Part shown: piece by piece, positions 25,132 through 34,176 of the stretch
Position numbering within the stretch: position 1 is the stretch's first letter
Layout of the letters: every line of letters begins with the position of its first letter
Source of the DNA: Vreelandella venusta
Lineage (GTDB): Bacteria; Pseudomonadota; Gammaproteobacteria; Pseudomonadales; Halomonadaceae
Direction of reading: 5' to 3'
NCBI RefSeq assembly: GCF_007989605.1
Contig: NZ_BJUL01000002.1
Location: 299,962 to 363,961, forward strand
Length of the DNA stretch: 64,000 bases
The notes under the pieces: generated by a model
Told to the model about the DNA's origin: nothing
The model's input: the letters and a program-made list of their open reading frames with translations, nothing else
Databases searched by the model: none
Program-made: the position numbers and the translations under genes

Positions 25132-26010
25132 TTATGCTGTGCGGCTAGCAGAGAGCGAAACAAGCTGTTCGATATAGTGCGTGCGTAGTGGCATCACGTG
25201 CGGGAGGATCTGTTCGGGGTTGATGCGATCAGCGGTAAAGAAGCGAAACGCATCCACACCTTGAAATACAAAAAGATCGACACCCGAAAGTGTTCTGGCA
25301 CCAGCTTGGTGGGCAGCGTTTAACAGCTCGGTGTGGGCAGGGATGTAAACTGCATCAAACACCCAATGCTGGGTACCCAGCCCAGTGGTATCGATTGGAC
25401 AGCCAGGGTGGTTGATATGCCCGATGGGCGAACAATTAACCACGCCTTGCCAATGGGGAAGCATTTGCTGTGCTTGTTCAGGCGTGATGCGCTCTGCTGT
25501 TATGCCCATGGCGTTGAGATCGCGGCTGAGGCTTTCCGCTCGAACGCTGTCACGTTCAAGGATGTGCACGCAGCTAACAGCCAGCTCTCCCAGCGCGCAC
25601 GCCACTGCGCGGCCCACGCCTCCGGCACCGATCAAAAGCACATCACCGGCAGGCTGATCGCCGAACGAATGGCGATAGGCGCTGATAAAACCGGTGTAAT
25701 CAGTGTTTTCAGCGCGTAGACCATCGCTGTCAAACAGCAGCGTATTGGCGGTACCTACGCGGCGAACGCCTTCACCGCGTATATCGGCCAGTTGTGCAGC
25801 TTTCTCTTTGAAAGGGAAAGTGACGTTGGTGCCTCGGTAGCCTTCGGCACGTAGCCTTTGTATCGCGTTGGGAAAATCAAAACCCTCGATCCCAAGGCTA
25901 TCAACTAAATCGTAGCGTACAGGCAAATCTAGCGAGTCTCCCAGACGTTCGTGTAGATCAGGAGATTGCGATTTGGCGATGCCTTCGCCTACCAGTCCGA
26001 GTTTGATCAT
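25132..26010 (-). CDS. Shikimate/quinate dehydrogenase (AroE family, catabolic type)
   Basis: A 292-residue NAD(P)-dependent dehydrogenase. Substrate-binding domain: GEGIAKSQSPDLHE, GTNVTFPFKEKAAQLAD (with the catalytic Lys) and ANTLLFDSDGLRAENTDYTGF. Rossmann domain: LIGAGGVGRAVACAL. It is longer than biosynthetic AroE and is preceded with a four-base overlap by quiC, so it probably oxidises shikimate and/or quinate to 3-dehydro compounds for catabolism. The loop after GGVGRA, which decides NAD versus NADP, reads LERDS; an acidic residue there fits NAD preference (inference). Confidence 0.88.
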   Translation of the reverse strand: MIKLGLVGEGIAKSQSPDLHERLGDSLDLPVRYDLVDSLGIEGFDFPNAIQRLRAEGYRGTNVTFPFKEKAAQLADIRGEGVRRVGTANTLLFDSDGLRAENTDYTGFISAYRHSFGDQPAGDVLLIGAGGVGRAVACALGELAVSCVHILERDSVRAESLSRDLNAMGITAERITPEQAQQMLPHWQGVVNCSPIGHINHPGCPIDTTGLGTQHWVFDAVYIPAHTELLNAAHQAGARTLSGVDLFVFQGVDAFRFFTADRINPEQILPHVMPLRTHYIEQLVSLSASRTA

Positions 26011-27905
26011 GCTTGGTCCTCTCCTGTGTCGTGGGTTGGCGTGTCTTGATTTATGTCTTGAGTACTGCAGTCACTATTCATTTCCAAACGCTGCTGTGCG
26101 GTGACGCGCACAAAGGCGTTGGGCGCTCCGAGTCCTTGATATCCTTCTCGCTGCACTAGCTCAAAGAAAAACGCTTTGCTGCCAGCTTGGGTATACAGCT
26201 GGTGGAAGTCACCGTCGCTGTCCTGATCAAAGAGGATGTGGTGCGCCTGCATCCACTGCAGGGTTTGTGTCGGAAGGTCGAAGCGTGCGGCCAGGTCGCG
26301 GTAGTAGTTGCCGGGAATCGGCAGTACCGGTATGCCTGCCTGTTGCAGTGCTGCGCTAGTGTCACGCAGGGCGTTGGTGCGCAGAGCAACATGGTGAACC
26401 CCCGATCCGCCGTATTGACGCACAAAGCGGTTGCTGGTGGTATTCGGCGAGGCACTAGCGTTAAGTGCTAAGCGAAAGCGGCCGTTGTCGTTCTGCAGTA
26501 CCTGGCTCTGGATCAGCCCGCGAGGGTCGGTGACATCGAAAGAGGGCGTTGGCGCCAGCTGGAAAATGGCGCGGTACTGGAGCATCAGCGAGAGGTAGTC
26601 GTGGTAGGAGAGCGCCAAGCTGATGTGGTCGATATCCACCAATGCACCTTGGGGAACCGACTGCACGTCGATAGGGAATTCTCGATCCCAAGTGCGGCTA
26701 AGTTGCGAGTCGTCGATAATATAGGAGAGGCTACCATCCACATTACGCAGCGCGCTCATGCGGTGGCTGGCACCAACTTCTTCAGGCTCGACGATAGCGT
26801 AGCCAAGTTTGTCTGCCCGCTTGAACGCTTCATACGCGTTACCTACCCGCAGGCCGATGGCAGTGACAGCGGTGGCATCACGGCCCGGAGTGCGGCCAGT
26901 AAAGCTCGCCTCGGTATTGAGCACTAAATTGACGTCGCCAGCAGCCCAGCGCTCGGCGTTCAGCGTATGATGACGTCCCACGCAGGCCATCCCCAGTGCG
27001 CTAAGCATCTCGCGTAGAGGCGCTAGGTCATCGGACTCCACCGCGATTTCGAGAAATGCCACCGACTCGATCGGCTGTGGCGCGGGGATACCGCTATCGC
27101 CCTGCATACTGCGTAATAACTGGTAGGAGCGCAAACCATCCCGAGCTGTCTGGTCGCTGTGGCCCATGCGGAACACATCGTTAAAGATCTCGTGGGAGAG
27201 TGGGCCGTCGTAGCGAGTTTCTTCCAGCATGGCCATGAACTTATCCATCTGAAGCTCACCCTGGCCAGGGAAGCAGCGGTAGTGGCGGCTCCACGACAGG
27301 TGATCCATGGAGAGGCGCGGCGCATCGGCGGTTTGAACCAGAAATATGCGATCTCCCGGAATGCGGCCAATGGTGCCTAGCTCCGTCTGACGTGAGAAAA
27401 TATGGAAGGTATCCAGCACCAGGCCAACATTGGGGTGGGCGGCCCGGCGGACGACTTCCCAGCTGTCGCGGTAGTCGTGAATATGGCGCCCCCAAGCCAG
27501 CGCTTCATAGGCCACGCGCAAATTGCGGCGTGCGGCACGTTCGCCTAGCTCATAGTAATCATCGGCGGCGCGGCTTAAGCCTGGTAATGAGTCGGGATGA
27601 ACGGTACTGCAGGCCATGAGCAGATCCGTGCCGAGTTCCTCCATCAGGTCGAACTTGTGCTCAGCTCGGTCAAAGGCCCGCTCCCGGGCGCGCCCCTGCA
27701 GTCCTTCAAAATCACGAAACGGCTGCAGCGTAACCAGCTTAAGGCCGCGGGAGCGAATCAGCTCACCCGCCTCCCGCGGGGTGCCGGAGAACGCGGTTAA
27801 GTCGTTTTCAAACAGCTCAAGCCCCTCAAAGCCGGCTTCAGCGATGGCGTCTACCTTCTCTTCCAGCGAGCCGCTTAGGCAAACCGTGGCAATGGATGAG
27901 TACAT
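26007..27905 (-). CDS. quiC: 3-dehydroshikimate dehydratase fused to a 4-hydroxyphenylpyruvate dioxygenase-like domain (QuiC)
   Basis: A 632-residue two-domain protein. Residues ~1-280 are a xylose-isomerase-like TIM barrel (AEAGFEGLELFENDL; LVLDTFHIFSR; LSHEIFNDVFRMG with the metal-binding Glu) that converts 3-dehydroshikimate to protocatechuate. Residues ~290-610 are a VOC/HPPD-like domain that still carries an apparent metal triad: His in IDHISLAL, His in VHHVALR and Glu in FFELVQR. This fusion is known from Pseudomonas QuiC1, where the role of the second domain is unclear. It sits between TRAP dctPQM and an aroE-like gene and delivers protocatechuate to the pca genes nearby. RBS: AAGGAG upstream of ATG 27905. 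Confidence 0.93.
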   Translation of the reverse strand: MYSSIATVCLSGSLEEKVDAIAEAGFEGLELFENDLTAFSGTPREAGELIRSRGLKLVTLQPFRDFEGLQGRARERAFDRAEHKFDLMEELGTDLLMACSTVHPDSLPGLSRAADDYYELGERAARRNLRVAYEALAWGRHIHDYRDSWEVVRRAAHPNVGLVLDTFHIFSRQTELGTIGRIPGDRIFLVQTADAPRLSMDHLSWSRHYRCFPGQGELQMDKFMAMLEETRYDGPLSHEIFNDVFRMGHSDQTARDGLRSYQLLRSMQGDSGIPAPQPIESVAFLEIAVESDDLAPLREMLSALGMACVGRHHTLNAERWAAGDVNLVLNTEASFTGRTPGRDATAVTAIGLRVGNAYEAFKRADKLGYAIVEPEEVGASHRMSALRNVDGSLSYIIDDSQLSRTWDREFPIDVQSVPQGALVDIDHISLALSYHDYLSLMLQYRAIFQLAPTPSFDVTDPRGLIQSQVLQNDNGRFRLALNASASPNTTSNRFVRQYGGSGVHHVALRTNALRDTSAALQQAGIPVLPIPGNYYRDLAARFDLPTQTLQWMQAHHILFDQDSDGDFHQLYTQAGSKAFFFELVQREGYQGLGAPNAFVRVTAQQRLEMNSDCSTQDINQDTPTHDTGEDQA

Positions 27906-27933
27906 GGCATCACGCTCCTTGCATTGAAAAATA

Positions 27934-29199
27934 TCAGTAACCCGCCAGGCGTGGCAGGAAGGTGACCAGTGCTGGTACGAAGGTAATCAACAGCAGAATC
28001 AAAAACTGCACGGCAAGCATTGGCAGAATGCGGCGGATAATTGGCCCCATACCCACGCCGGAGACAGAGTCGGCGACAAATAGGCATAGCCCCATGGGCG
28101 GCGTGATCAGCCCCATCATCAGATTGAAGATCACCACGATGCCGAAGTGCAGCGGGTCGATACCCAACGCCATAGCGATGGGGTGGAGGACCGGCACGAG
28201 CACCAAGATGGCCGCTATACCCTCTAAAAACAGCCCCACCACTAGTAGGAGCAGAATCACGGCGATCAGGAAGGTCCACTGGGTATCGATGCTCATCAGC
28301 GCCCACTCGGTGAGCATGTTGGGCACGCGCTCAAACGTTAATACCCAGTTGGCTGCCGCTACGGCGCCCATAATGACCATGATTACCGCACTATCGCGTA
28401 TGGCGCGGGCGAAAATGCCGGGCAGGTTTACCAACTTGATATTACGGTAAAGCACCACGCCAAGAATCAGTGCATAGACCACGGCAAAGGCCGCTGCCTC
28501 AGTGGGCGTGACGATACCGGCAAGAATGGCCCCGACCACAAACACTGGCATGAGCGCAGGTAACAGGCCGTGGAGAAGTGCGTGGCGGCGTGGCTGCTGT
28601 TTTGATTGGGTGGCGCCAAGATCGCCCGCGAAAAAGTAGACGTAAATGGATAGCCCTAGCGCCAGCAATAACCCCGGTACGATGCCGGCCAAAAACAGCC
28701 CCGGTACTGATACACCCGACACTGTTAGTGCATAGATAATCACCGGAATGCTTGGTGGAATAATCGGGCCAATCACCGAGGAGGCAGCGGTGAGCGCAGC
28801 GGCAAAGTCGCGTGGGTAGCCCTCTTTCTCCATCGCAGGGACGAACACCCGTCCTAGCGCGGAGGTGTCGGCAATCGCTGAACCGGAAAGGCCTGCAAAA
28901 ATCACCGAGGCCCAGATATTGACGTGTGCCAGCCCGGCTTTCAGGCGGCCGACAATGGCAGTGGCTAGATTAATGATTCGGTGGGTGATACCCGCTTCGT
29001 TCATCAGCTCACCGGCCAGAATGAAAAGTGGTATCGCCAGTAGCGGGAAGGACTCCATGCCGCCGAAAAACTGCTGCGAAACGATACGAATGTGGTAGGG
29101 CAAATCACCGCTACTCATTAACACCGTCAGCGTACCCAAAATGGCAAAGGCAAACGGCACGCCAAGTAGTACGAGAGCTAAAAGCAGTATCAATATCAT
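27934..29199 (-). CDS. dctM: TRAP transporter large permease (DctM)
   Basis: A 421-residue DctM permease with a dozen hydrophobic helices and motifs VPFAFAILG, FAGLSGSAIADTSALG, VIGPIIPPSIPVIIYAL and LITPPMGLCLFVADS. It is part of dctP-dctQ-dctM-quiC-aroE; its start overlaps the dctQ stop and quiC follows after 28 bases. The gene order implies import of quinate, shikimate or dehydroshikimate. Confidence 0.95.
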   Translation of the reverse strand: MILILLLALVLLGVPFAFAILGTLTVLMSSGDLPYHIRIVSQQFFGGMESFPLLAIPLFILAGELMNEAGITHRIINLATAIVGRLKAGLAHVNIWASVIFAGLSGSAIADTSALGRVFVPAMEKEGYPRDFAAALTAASSVIGPIIPPSIPVIIYALTVSGVSVPGLFLAGIVPGLLLALGLSIYVYFFAGDLGATQSKQQPRRHALLHGLLPALMPVFVVGAILAGIVTPTEAAAFAVVYALILGVVLYRNIKLVNLPGIFARAIRDSAVIMVIMGAVAAANWVLTFERVPNMLTEWALMSIDTQWTFLIAVILLLLVVGLFLEGIAAILVLVPVLHPIAMALGIDPLHFGIVVIFNLMMGLITPPMGLCLFVADSVSGVGMGPIIRRILPMLAVQFLILLLITFVPALVTFLPRLAGY

Positions 29200-29693
29200 G
29201 AGGAGACCTCCTTATTAGCGTGCTCGCTCAAACGCAGCATGCCCATCACCAGCGCCGAGAGACTGAGCAGCCCACCGCCAATCAGCATGGAGGTTTGGAA
29301 AAGCCACATTGGCATACCCGTGCTTGATGATGTGCGCCCACCACGCGCGGCGATAAATTCAACCGCCGATACCATTAGGCCGATGCCGACCACCAGTACT
29401 ACCAAGTCAACAGCCACGGCCTGCCAATGCACCCAGCGCGGCGGCAGCAGGCGTCGAATAAGGTCAAAGCCGATGTGTTTGTCCTGCAGGTACGCCCAGG
29501 ACATGCCAAACATCAGGCCATAAATCATTAAATAGATAGCGGTATCTTCTCCCCAGGTAATGGATCCGCCAAAGGTGTAGCGCGCAAAGGCATTGCCGGC
29601 GACCAGCAGAAAAATCAGCAACATGGAAAGCCCAGCCAAGCTGCCATTGAATAAGATCAGGCCGCGGTGTATCCGGGCGAGAAGATGAGACAT
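29196..29693 (-). CDS. dctQ: TRAP transporter small permease (DctQ)
   Basis: A 165-residue DctQ subunit with four hydrophobic helices. Family motifs include GNAFARYTFGGSITWGEDTAIYLMIYG and DKHIGFDLI. It lies between the receptor and large permease of the shikimate/quinate-linked TRAP system. Confidence 0.93.
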   Translation of the reverse strand: MSHLLARIHRGLILFNGSLAGLSMLLIFLLVAGNAFARYTFGGSITWGEDTAIYLMIYGLMFGMSWAYLQDKHIGFDLIRRLLPPRWVHWQAVAVDLVVLVVGIGLMVSAVEFIAARGGRTSSSTGMPMWLFQTSMLIGGGLLSLSALVMGMLRLSEHANKEVSS

Positions 29694-29781
29694 AAGAGCA
29701 CCTTCAGTCGATAGTCAGGCACGCAGGGTCGCGAATGGGCCAGACATGGCCCACTCGCAAAGCGCTTTTTTCAGGTGGGGT

Positions 29782-30822
29782 TTAGAAGCGTGCGGACGCC
29801 TCTTCCACAGCGGAAGACAGGCGCTCGATCCATTCAGCGTCATTACCAAGTTCTTCGGTCAGGTACGCCTGTACCGGCGGTTGGGCTGCTTCGCGGAAGG
29901 CTTCCAACTGCTCGGCGGAAGGCTGGGTGATCTCCATGCCCTCTGCTTCGAGCTTGGTGATACCCTCCGCCGAATTAAACTGCTGAATGACACGGCCGGT
30001 GGTACCAGCAACCACAGCGGCACGCTTTACAGCAGCCTGTTCTTCCTTACTTAGCGACTGGAAAATGTCGTCGTTAATCAGCAGGTGATCGACGCCGTAA
30101 ACGTGACGGTCAAGCGTGAGGTAATCCTGGAACTCGTAGAAGTTATTGCCGTAGATCACCGAGATGGGGTTCTCTTGGCCATCGACTACGCCGGTAGCCA
30201 GGGCTGTCGGTACTTCACCCCAGGCGATGCCCTGAGGTTCACCGCCCAAAGCGCTAACCATTTCCAGGTAAAGAGGAATAGTTTGCACACGGAATTTCAG
30301 ACCTTGCATATCTTCCGGCGACTGAATTGGGCGCACGGAGTTGGTGAAGTGTCGGAAGCCGGTTTCGCCGTAAGCCAGCGTGCGTAGGCCCGTCTGTTGC
30401 AAGCAGTGCTCGGCTAGGGATGTACCAAACTCACCGTCCATGACTTCCCATGCCACTGGCGCCGATGGAAAAGAGTAAGGGATATCCGTGACGGCGACCG
30501 CCGGGCAGAAATTGGCGTAGGCGCCGGAGACCATCGCGATACTGATAGTGCCATCCTGGGCGCCTTCAATCAGCTCGGTTTCACCCCCTAGCGAGCCAGC
30601 GGGATAGAGCTCCACGGTGAGATCCGTTTCGGCTTCCACCAAGTTTTTAAACACCTGACCAGCTGCGCCTTTTTTCGAGGTAGTCCAGTCATCAGGGTCA
30701 ACGTGGGCGAAGCGGAGCGTTTGGGCAGAGGCATTTGCAGCGGCAATGAGGGTAGCGGCAGTGACGGCTGCTGTCAGCGTGCGCTTCATGGATATTGGTT
30801 TTACGGAAAACACTGGAGACAT
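29782..30822 (-). CDS. dctP: TRAP solute receptor DctP for a shikimate/quinate-type acid
   Basis: A 346-residue periplasmic receptor with a signal peptide ending NASAQ (about residue 34). Motifs: LRFAHVDPDDW, VELYPAGSLGGETELIEGAQDGTISIAM and GVVDGQENPISVIY. The start at ATG 30822 is preferred because AAGAGGA lies eight bases upstream; the internal ATG 30789 has none. It is the first gene of the dctPQM-quiC-aroE operon and divergent from a TetR gene. The substrate is inferred from operon partners. Confidence 0.93.
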   Translation of the reverse strand: MSPVFSVKPISMKRTLTAAVTAATLIAAANASAQTLRFAHVDPDDWTTSKKGAAGQVFKNLVEAETDLTVELYPAGSLGGETELIEGAQDGTISIAMVSGAYANFCPAVAVTDIPYSFPSAPVAWEVMDGEFGTSLAEHCLQQTGLRTLAYGETGFRHFTNSVRPIQSPEDMQGLKFRVQTIPLYLEMVSALGGEPQGIAWGEVPTALATGVVDGQENPISVIYGNNFYEFQDYLTLDRHVYGVDHLLINDDIFQSLSKEEQAAVKRAAVVAGTTGRVIQQFNSAEGITKLEAEGMEITQPSAEQLEAFREAAQPPVQAYLTEELGNDAEWIERLSSAVEEASARF

Positions 30823-30914
30823 TGTTGTTGTCCTCTTATCGGGCCGTTGTCATGGGGTTGGAAAAAAGCCATAAACGATGGCGTGCTTGGCCTTTTCATC
30901 CTGTCATAATAAAC

Positions 30915-30934
30915 AATGTACGAAATGGTACGTT
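30915..30934. promoter_or_regulatory. Palindromic operator between dctP and the TetR gene
   Basis: AA-N-GTAC-N6-GTAC-N-TT is a 20-base inverted repeat. It falls just downstream of a TTGACT (-35-like) element for the dctP promoter and about 58 bases before the TetR start, as expected for a TetR site controlling both directions. Confidence 0.55.
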
Positions 30935-30991
30935 CAGTCAAGCTGTGGCATACTAGACAAAAGACGACCACGACAATAAAAGGCACGCCCT

Positions 30992-31675
30992 ATGACAGCA
31001 CCTTCGACCAAGACCAGCCCTCCCGCCACTCGGCGACGGCGTAAAAACGACCCTGAATCCGTGCAGGCCGATATCCTTGCGGTGGCTACCCGCGAATTCT
31101 CAGAAAAGGGCCTCTCAGGGGCGCGAATCGATGAAATCGCTGAAAAAACCCGCGCCTCCAAGCGTATGATTTACTACTACTTTAGCGATAAAGAGACGCT
31201 CTACCTGCATACTTTGGAAGCTGCTTATAAGAAGGTGCGTCTACAGGAAACCGAGCTGAATCTTGATCACTTGGCTCCGCTTGAGGCGCTTAGCCGACTA
31301 GTGCGGTTTACTTTTTGCCATCATGCTAAAAACCCCGACTTCATTCGCCTGGTCATGATCGAGAATATCCATCATGGCCGCTTTTTAGCGCAGTCAAAAT
31401 TGATCCAATCACTCAATGCTGGGGTAATTGATGTGCTCACCAACGTCTATATCCGCGGTGTAGAGGAGGGATGTTTTCGTGAAGGCTTGGACCCTCGGGA
31501 ATTGCACTGGCTGATTAGCGCTCTATCATTTTTTAATGTTTCTAACCAGCACACCTTTTCGCGTATTTTTGACTGGCAACAAGCAGCTCCAGAGAACCAG
31601 CATAAATTAGAACAACACGTTACCGACATGGTGATGCGCTACGTGTGTGCTGATGAAGTAAAGCCGTCATTGTAA
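30992..31675 (+). CDS. TetR-family regulator of the shikimate/quinate operon (probable)
   Basis: 227 residues with a basic N-terminal tail, a TetR HTH (~30-75; DILAVATREFSEKGLSGARIDEIAEKT, then MIYYYFSDKETLY) and a helical ligand domain. Similar TetR proteins are found beside dehydroshikimate and protocatechuate genes. Its position, divergent from dctPQM-quiC-aroE with a palindrome between, makes it the likely repressor of that operon and itself. The inducer is unknown; dehydroshikimate or protocatechuate are candidates. Confidence 0.88.
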   Translation: MTAPSTKTSPPATRRRRKNDPESVQADILAVATREFSEKGLSGARIDEIAEKTRASKRMIYYYFSDKETLYLHTLEAAYKKVRLQETELNLDHLAPLEALSRLVRFTFCHHAKNPDFIRLVMIENIHHGRFLAQSKLIQSLNAGVIDVLTNVYIRGVEEGCFREGLDPRELHWLISALSFFNVSNQHTFSRIFDWQQAAPENQHKLEQHVTDMVMRYVCADEVKPSL

Positions 31676-31761
31676 GCAAAAATCAGTTCATGTTGATTCG
31701 CAAACCTACCTGCCGAAGAAGGGTGACGCTTGTGAGTTCACGCCTACCTAGTTAATGTGTG

Positions 31762-31776
31762 GTTCGAATGGCGAAC
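31762..31776 (+). promoter_or_regulatory. IclR-type palindrome upstream of pcaB
   Basis: GTTCG-AATGG-CGAAC, a perfect 5-bp inverted repeat with a 5-base spacer, 78 bases before the pcaB ATG. The layout resembles the boxes bound by IclR-family Pca regulators such as PcaR/PcaU. A matching site is found upstream of pcaI. Confidence 0.6.
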
Positions 31777-31854
31777 ATCTGTACAATTTTGTCCTGAGCC
31801 CCGCATGAAAGCTATTGTGGGGCGCTGGATAGCGTTAATAGGAAGCCTCCCACC

Positions 31855-33183
31855 ATGCCCTGCGCATTTTTTAAGCACCCTTTTATGAGCCAGCGCGCCG
31901 TCGCTGAATGTGATGACGCCGCCATGGTGCGTGCCATGCTGGCCTTTGAGTTGGCGTTGGCCGAGGTCCAGGAAGCCAGCGGAGCTGTACCTGATGGCGT
32001 AAGCCAGCAAATGCGAGAGCAGCTTGAGCACGCCCACTTGTCTGTTGCTGAGATCGCCGAGGGTATCGCTAGCGGTGGCAATGTGGCGATTCCCTTCGTT
32101 AAACAGAGCCGTGCGCTGCTCGCCGATGAGCACAAACGCTACTGGCACCAAGGTGCAACGAGCCAAGACGTAGTTGACTCCGCGCTGATGCTGCTGCTTA
32201 AGCCACGCTTGGCGGCGCTAGATAAGTTACTGCTGCGCTGCCGATCAGCGGCGTTAAAACTAATGGACACTCATATCGGCACGCCCATGGTGGGGCGCAC
32301 CCTGATGCAGCAGGCGCTGCCGATCACCTTTGGAGTAAAGGTGGCCCACTGGGCAATCGGCTTGGAGCAGAGTCGTCGCCGTTTGGATGAGGTGGAACTG
32401 CCCGTTCAGTTTGGTGGCGCGGTGGGGGTGCACTCGGGCTGGGAAACCCTAGGGCTGGAATGGATGGATGCGCTGGCCGAACGGTTGGGCTTGGTGGTGC
32501 CGGTGCTGCCCTGGCATACCGACCGCTACCCCATTCATGCCCTTGGCACGGCATTAGACGCTGTCGCTGGAGCTGCTGAAAAAATCGCCCTGGATGTAGC
32601 GCTGCTGACACAAACCGAAGTCGGTGAAGTGGCGGAACCCTCGGCACCAGGGATGGGGGAGTCGTCATCCATGCCTCATAAACGCAACCCGGTACGCAGC
32701 GCGCTGATTCGCGGCGCCGCACGGCAGGTGCATGGCCACACCAGCGTATTGATCAACGCCGTCGCCCAGCCGCTGGAGCGTGGGCTAGGCGAGTGGCATG
32801 CGGAATGGGCGCCGCTGATGGAGAGCGCTCTGCTGGTAGAGGGCGCGCTTGAGCAAGTAGCCACGCTGCTGGAGGGACTCGAGATCTACCCTGATCACAT
32901 GCAGCGCAATCTGGCAGCCACCGGTGGCGGCATCATGGCCGAGCCCGTGGCACGTTTGCTGGCGCCTACGCTAGGGGTTGAGAGAGCCAAAGCAGTTAGC
33001 GCGGAAGCGGCAGAAACCTCGCGCCGGGAAGCACGCCCCTATTCAGAGGTGCTTGCCGAGCATCATGATGTGAAAGGAAACGTAGACACTGATGCACTGT
33101 GTAATGCCTGTGACCCTGCTTTATACCTTGGTAGCGGCGCAGTCCAGGTGATGCGTGCCAAAAAATGGCTGGAAATGCATTAA
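31855..33183 (+). CDS. pcaB: 3-carboxy-cis,cis-muconate cycloisomerase (PcaB)
   Basis: A 442-residue member of the fumarase/aspartase superfamily that lactonises carboxymuconate to 4-carboxymuconolactone. Visible motifs: WHQGATSQDVVDSALML, the superfamily signature around GESSSMPHKRNPV, and QQALPITFGVKVAHW. It is the first plus-strand gene of the protocatechuate set, separated from pcaI by 174 bases containing another operator-like palindrome, so it may be its own transcription unit under the same regulator. Length is typical. Confidence 0.95.
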   Translation: MPCAFFKHPFMSQRAVAECDDAAMVRAMLAFELALAEVQEASGAVPDGVSQQMREQLEHAHLSVAEIAEGIASGGNVAIPFVKQSRALLADEHKRYWHQGATSQDVVDSALMLLLKPRLAALDKLLLRCRSAALKLMDTHIGTPMVGRTLMQQALPITFGVKVAHWAIGLEQSRRRLDEVELPVQFGGAVGVHSGWETLGLEWMDALAERLGLVVPVLPWHTDRYPIHALGTALDAVAGAAEKIALDVALLTQTEVGEVAEPSAPGMGESSSMPHKRNPVRSALIRGAARQVHGHTSVLINAVAQPLERGLGEWHAEWAPLMESALLVEGALEQVATLLEGLEIYPDHMQRNLAATGGGIMAEPVARLLAPTLGVERAKAVSAEAAETSRREARPYSEVLAEHHDVKGNVDTDALCNACDPALYLGSGAVQVMRAKKWLEMH

Positions 33184-33311
33184 GTTTATTTAAAAACAAA
33201 ATGTTATGTTCATTTTTGATGTAGGTGCTGGGTTCGGCACGGGAGTTTGATGGTCGCCAATGAGTTTGACCCCATTAGCGTTCGGCAGTAAATTGTTCGT
33301 ATAGAGTATCT

Positions 33312-33330
33312 ATGTTCGCAAAACGAACAT
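33312..33330 (+). promoter_or_regulatory. IclR-type palindrome upstream of pcaI
   Basis: ATGTTCG-CAAAA-CGAACAT, a perfect 7-bp inverted repeat around the same GTTCG-N5-CGAAC core as at 31762, 27 bases before the pcaI ATG. A further half site GTTCG occurs at about 33295. Confidence 0.65.
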
Positions 33331-33357
33331 TCTGCTAACCGTTAAGAGGCACCCATC

Positions 33358-34176
33358 ATGGTCGAGTTTCTCAGCTTGCATGACGCGGTAGCGCGCTACG
33401 TCGAAGATGGCGCCACCGTTGCCATGGAAGGCTTTACCCACTTGATTCCGTTTGCCGCGGGTCACGAAGTGATCCGTCAGAAAAAGCGTGATCTGACGCT
33501 TATCCGCATGACCCCCGATATCATCTATGACCAGTTGATCGGCGCTGGCTGTGCCAAGAAAGTGATTTTTTCCTGGGGTGGTAACCCCGGCGTGGGTTCG
33601 CTTCACCGGCTGCGTGATGCAGTTGAGAAAGGCTGGCCGTGCAAAATTGAGATTCTTGAGCACAGCCATGCTGCGATGGCCTGTGCCTTTGAGGCTGGGG
33701 CTGCTGGCCTGCCAATGGCTGTGCTGCGTGGCTATGTCGGAAGTGAGCTGCCGAGCGTGAATGATCAAATCAAATTTATTGAGTGCCCGTTTACGGGGGA
33801 GCGCTTAGCCGCTGTGCCCTCAGTGCGCCCAGATGTCTCGATCATTCACGCCCAGCGGGCGGATCGCCAAGGCAATGTATTGGTAGAAGGTATTGTTGGC
33901 GTACAGAAAGAGGCGGTGCTGGCTGCTAAGCACAGCATTGTCACCGTGGAAGAGATAGTCGATGACCTGAACGCTCATCCCAATGCCTGCGTGATTCCTG
34001 GCTGGGCGATTAGTGCCGTTGCCGTGGCAGAAAAGGGCGCGTTGCCTTCGTATACCCATGGCTACTACGGTCGCAGCAACCGCTTCTATAAAGAGTGGGA
34101 TGCCATTGCACGTGACCGCGATACCTTTACGCAATGGATCGACAAGAATATCTACGGTGCAGAGGAGCAAGCCTAA
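33358..34176 (+). CDS. pcaI: 3-oxoadipate CoA-transferase subunit A
   Basis: A 272-residue family I CoA-transferase alpha subunit of the longer CatI/glutaconate-CoA-transferase type (motifs VAMEGFTHLIPFAAGHEVIR, VIFSWGGNPGVGSLHRLRDAVE, EGIVGVQKEAVLAAKHSIVTVEEIVD). Together with the next gene it moves CoA from succinyl-CoA to 3-oxoadipate. Its stop TAA overlaps the pcaJ ATG by one base. Numbering of pcaI versus catI follows operon context. Confidence 0.93.
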   Translation: MVEFLSLHDAVARYVEDGATVAMEGFTHLIPFAAGHEVIRQKKRDLTLIRMTPDIIYDQLIGAGCAKKVIFSWGGNPGVGSLHRLRDAVEKGWPCKIEILEHSHAAMACAFEAGAAGLPMAVLRGYVGSELPSVNDQIKFIECPFTGERLAAVPSVRPDVSIIHAQRADRQGNVLVEGIVGVQKEAVLAAKHSIVTVEEIVDDLNAHPNACVIPGWAISAVAVAEKGALPSYTHGYYGRSNRFYKEWDAIARDRDTFTQWIDKNIYGAEEQA

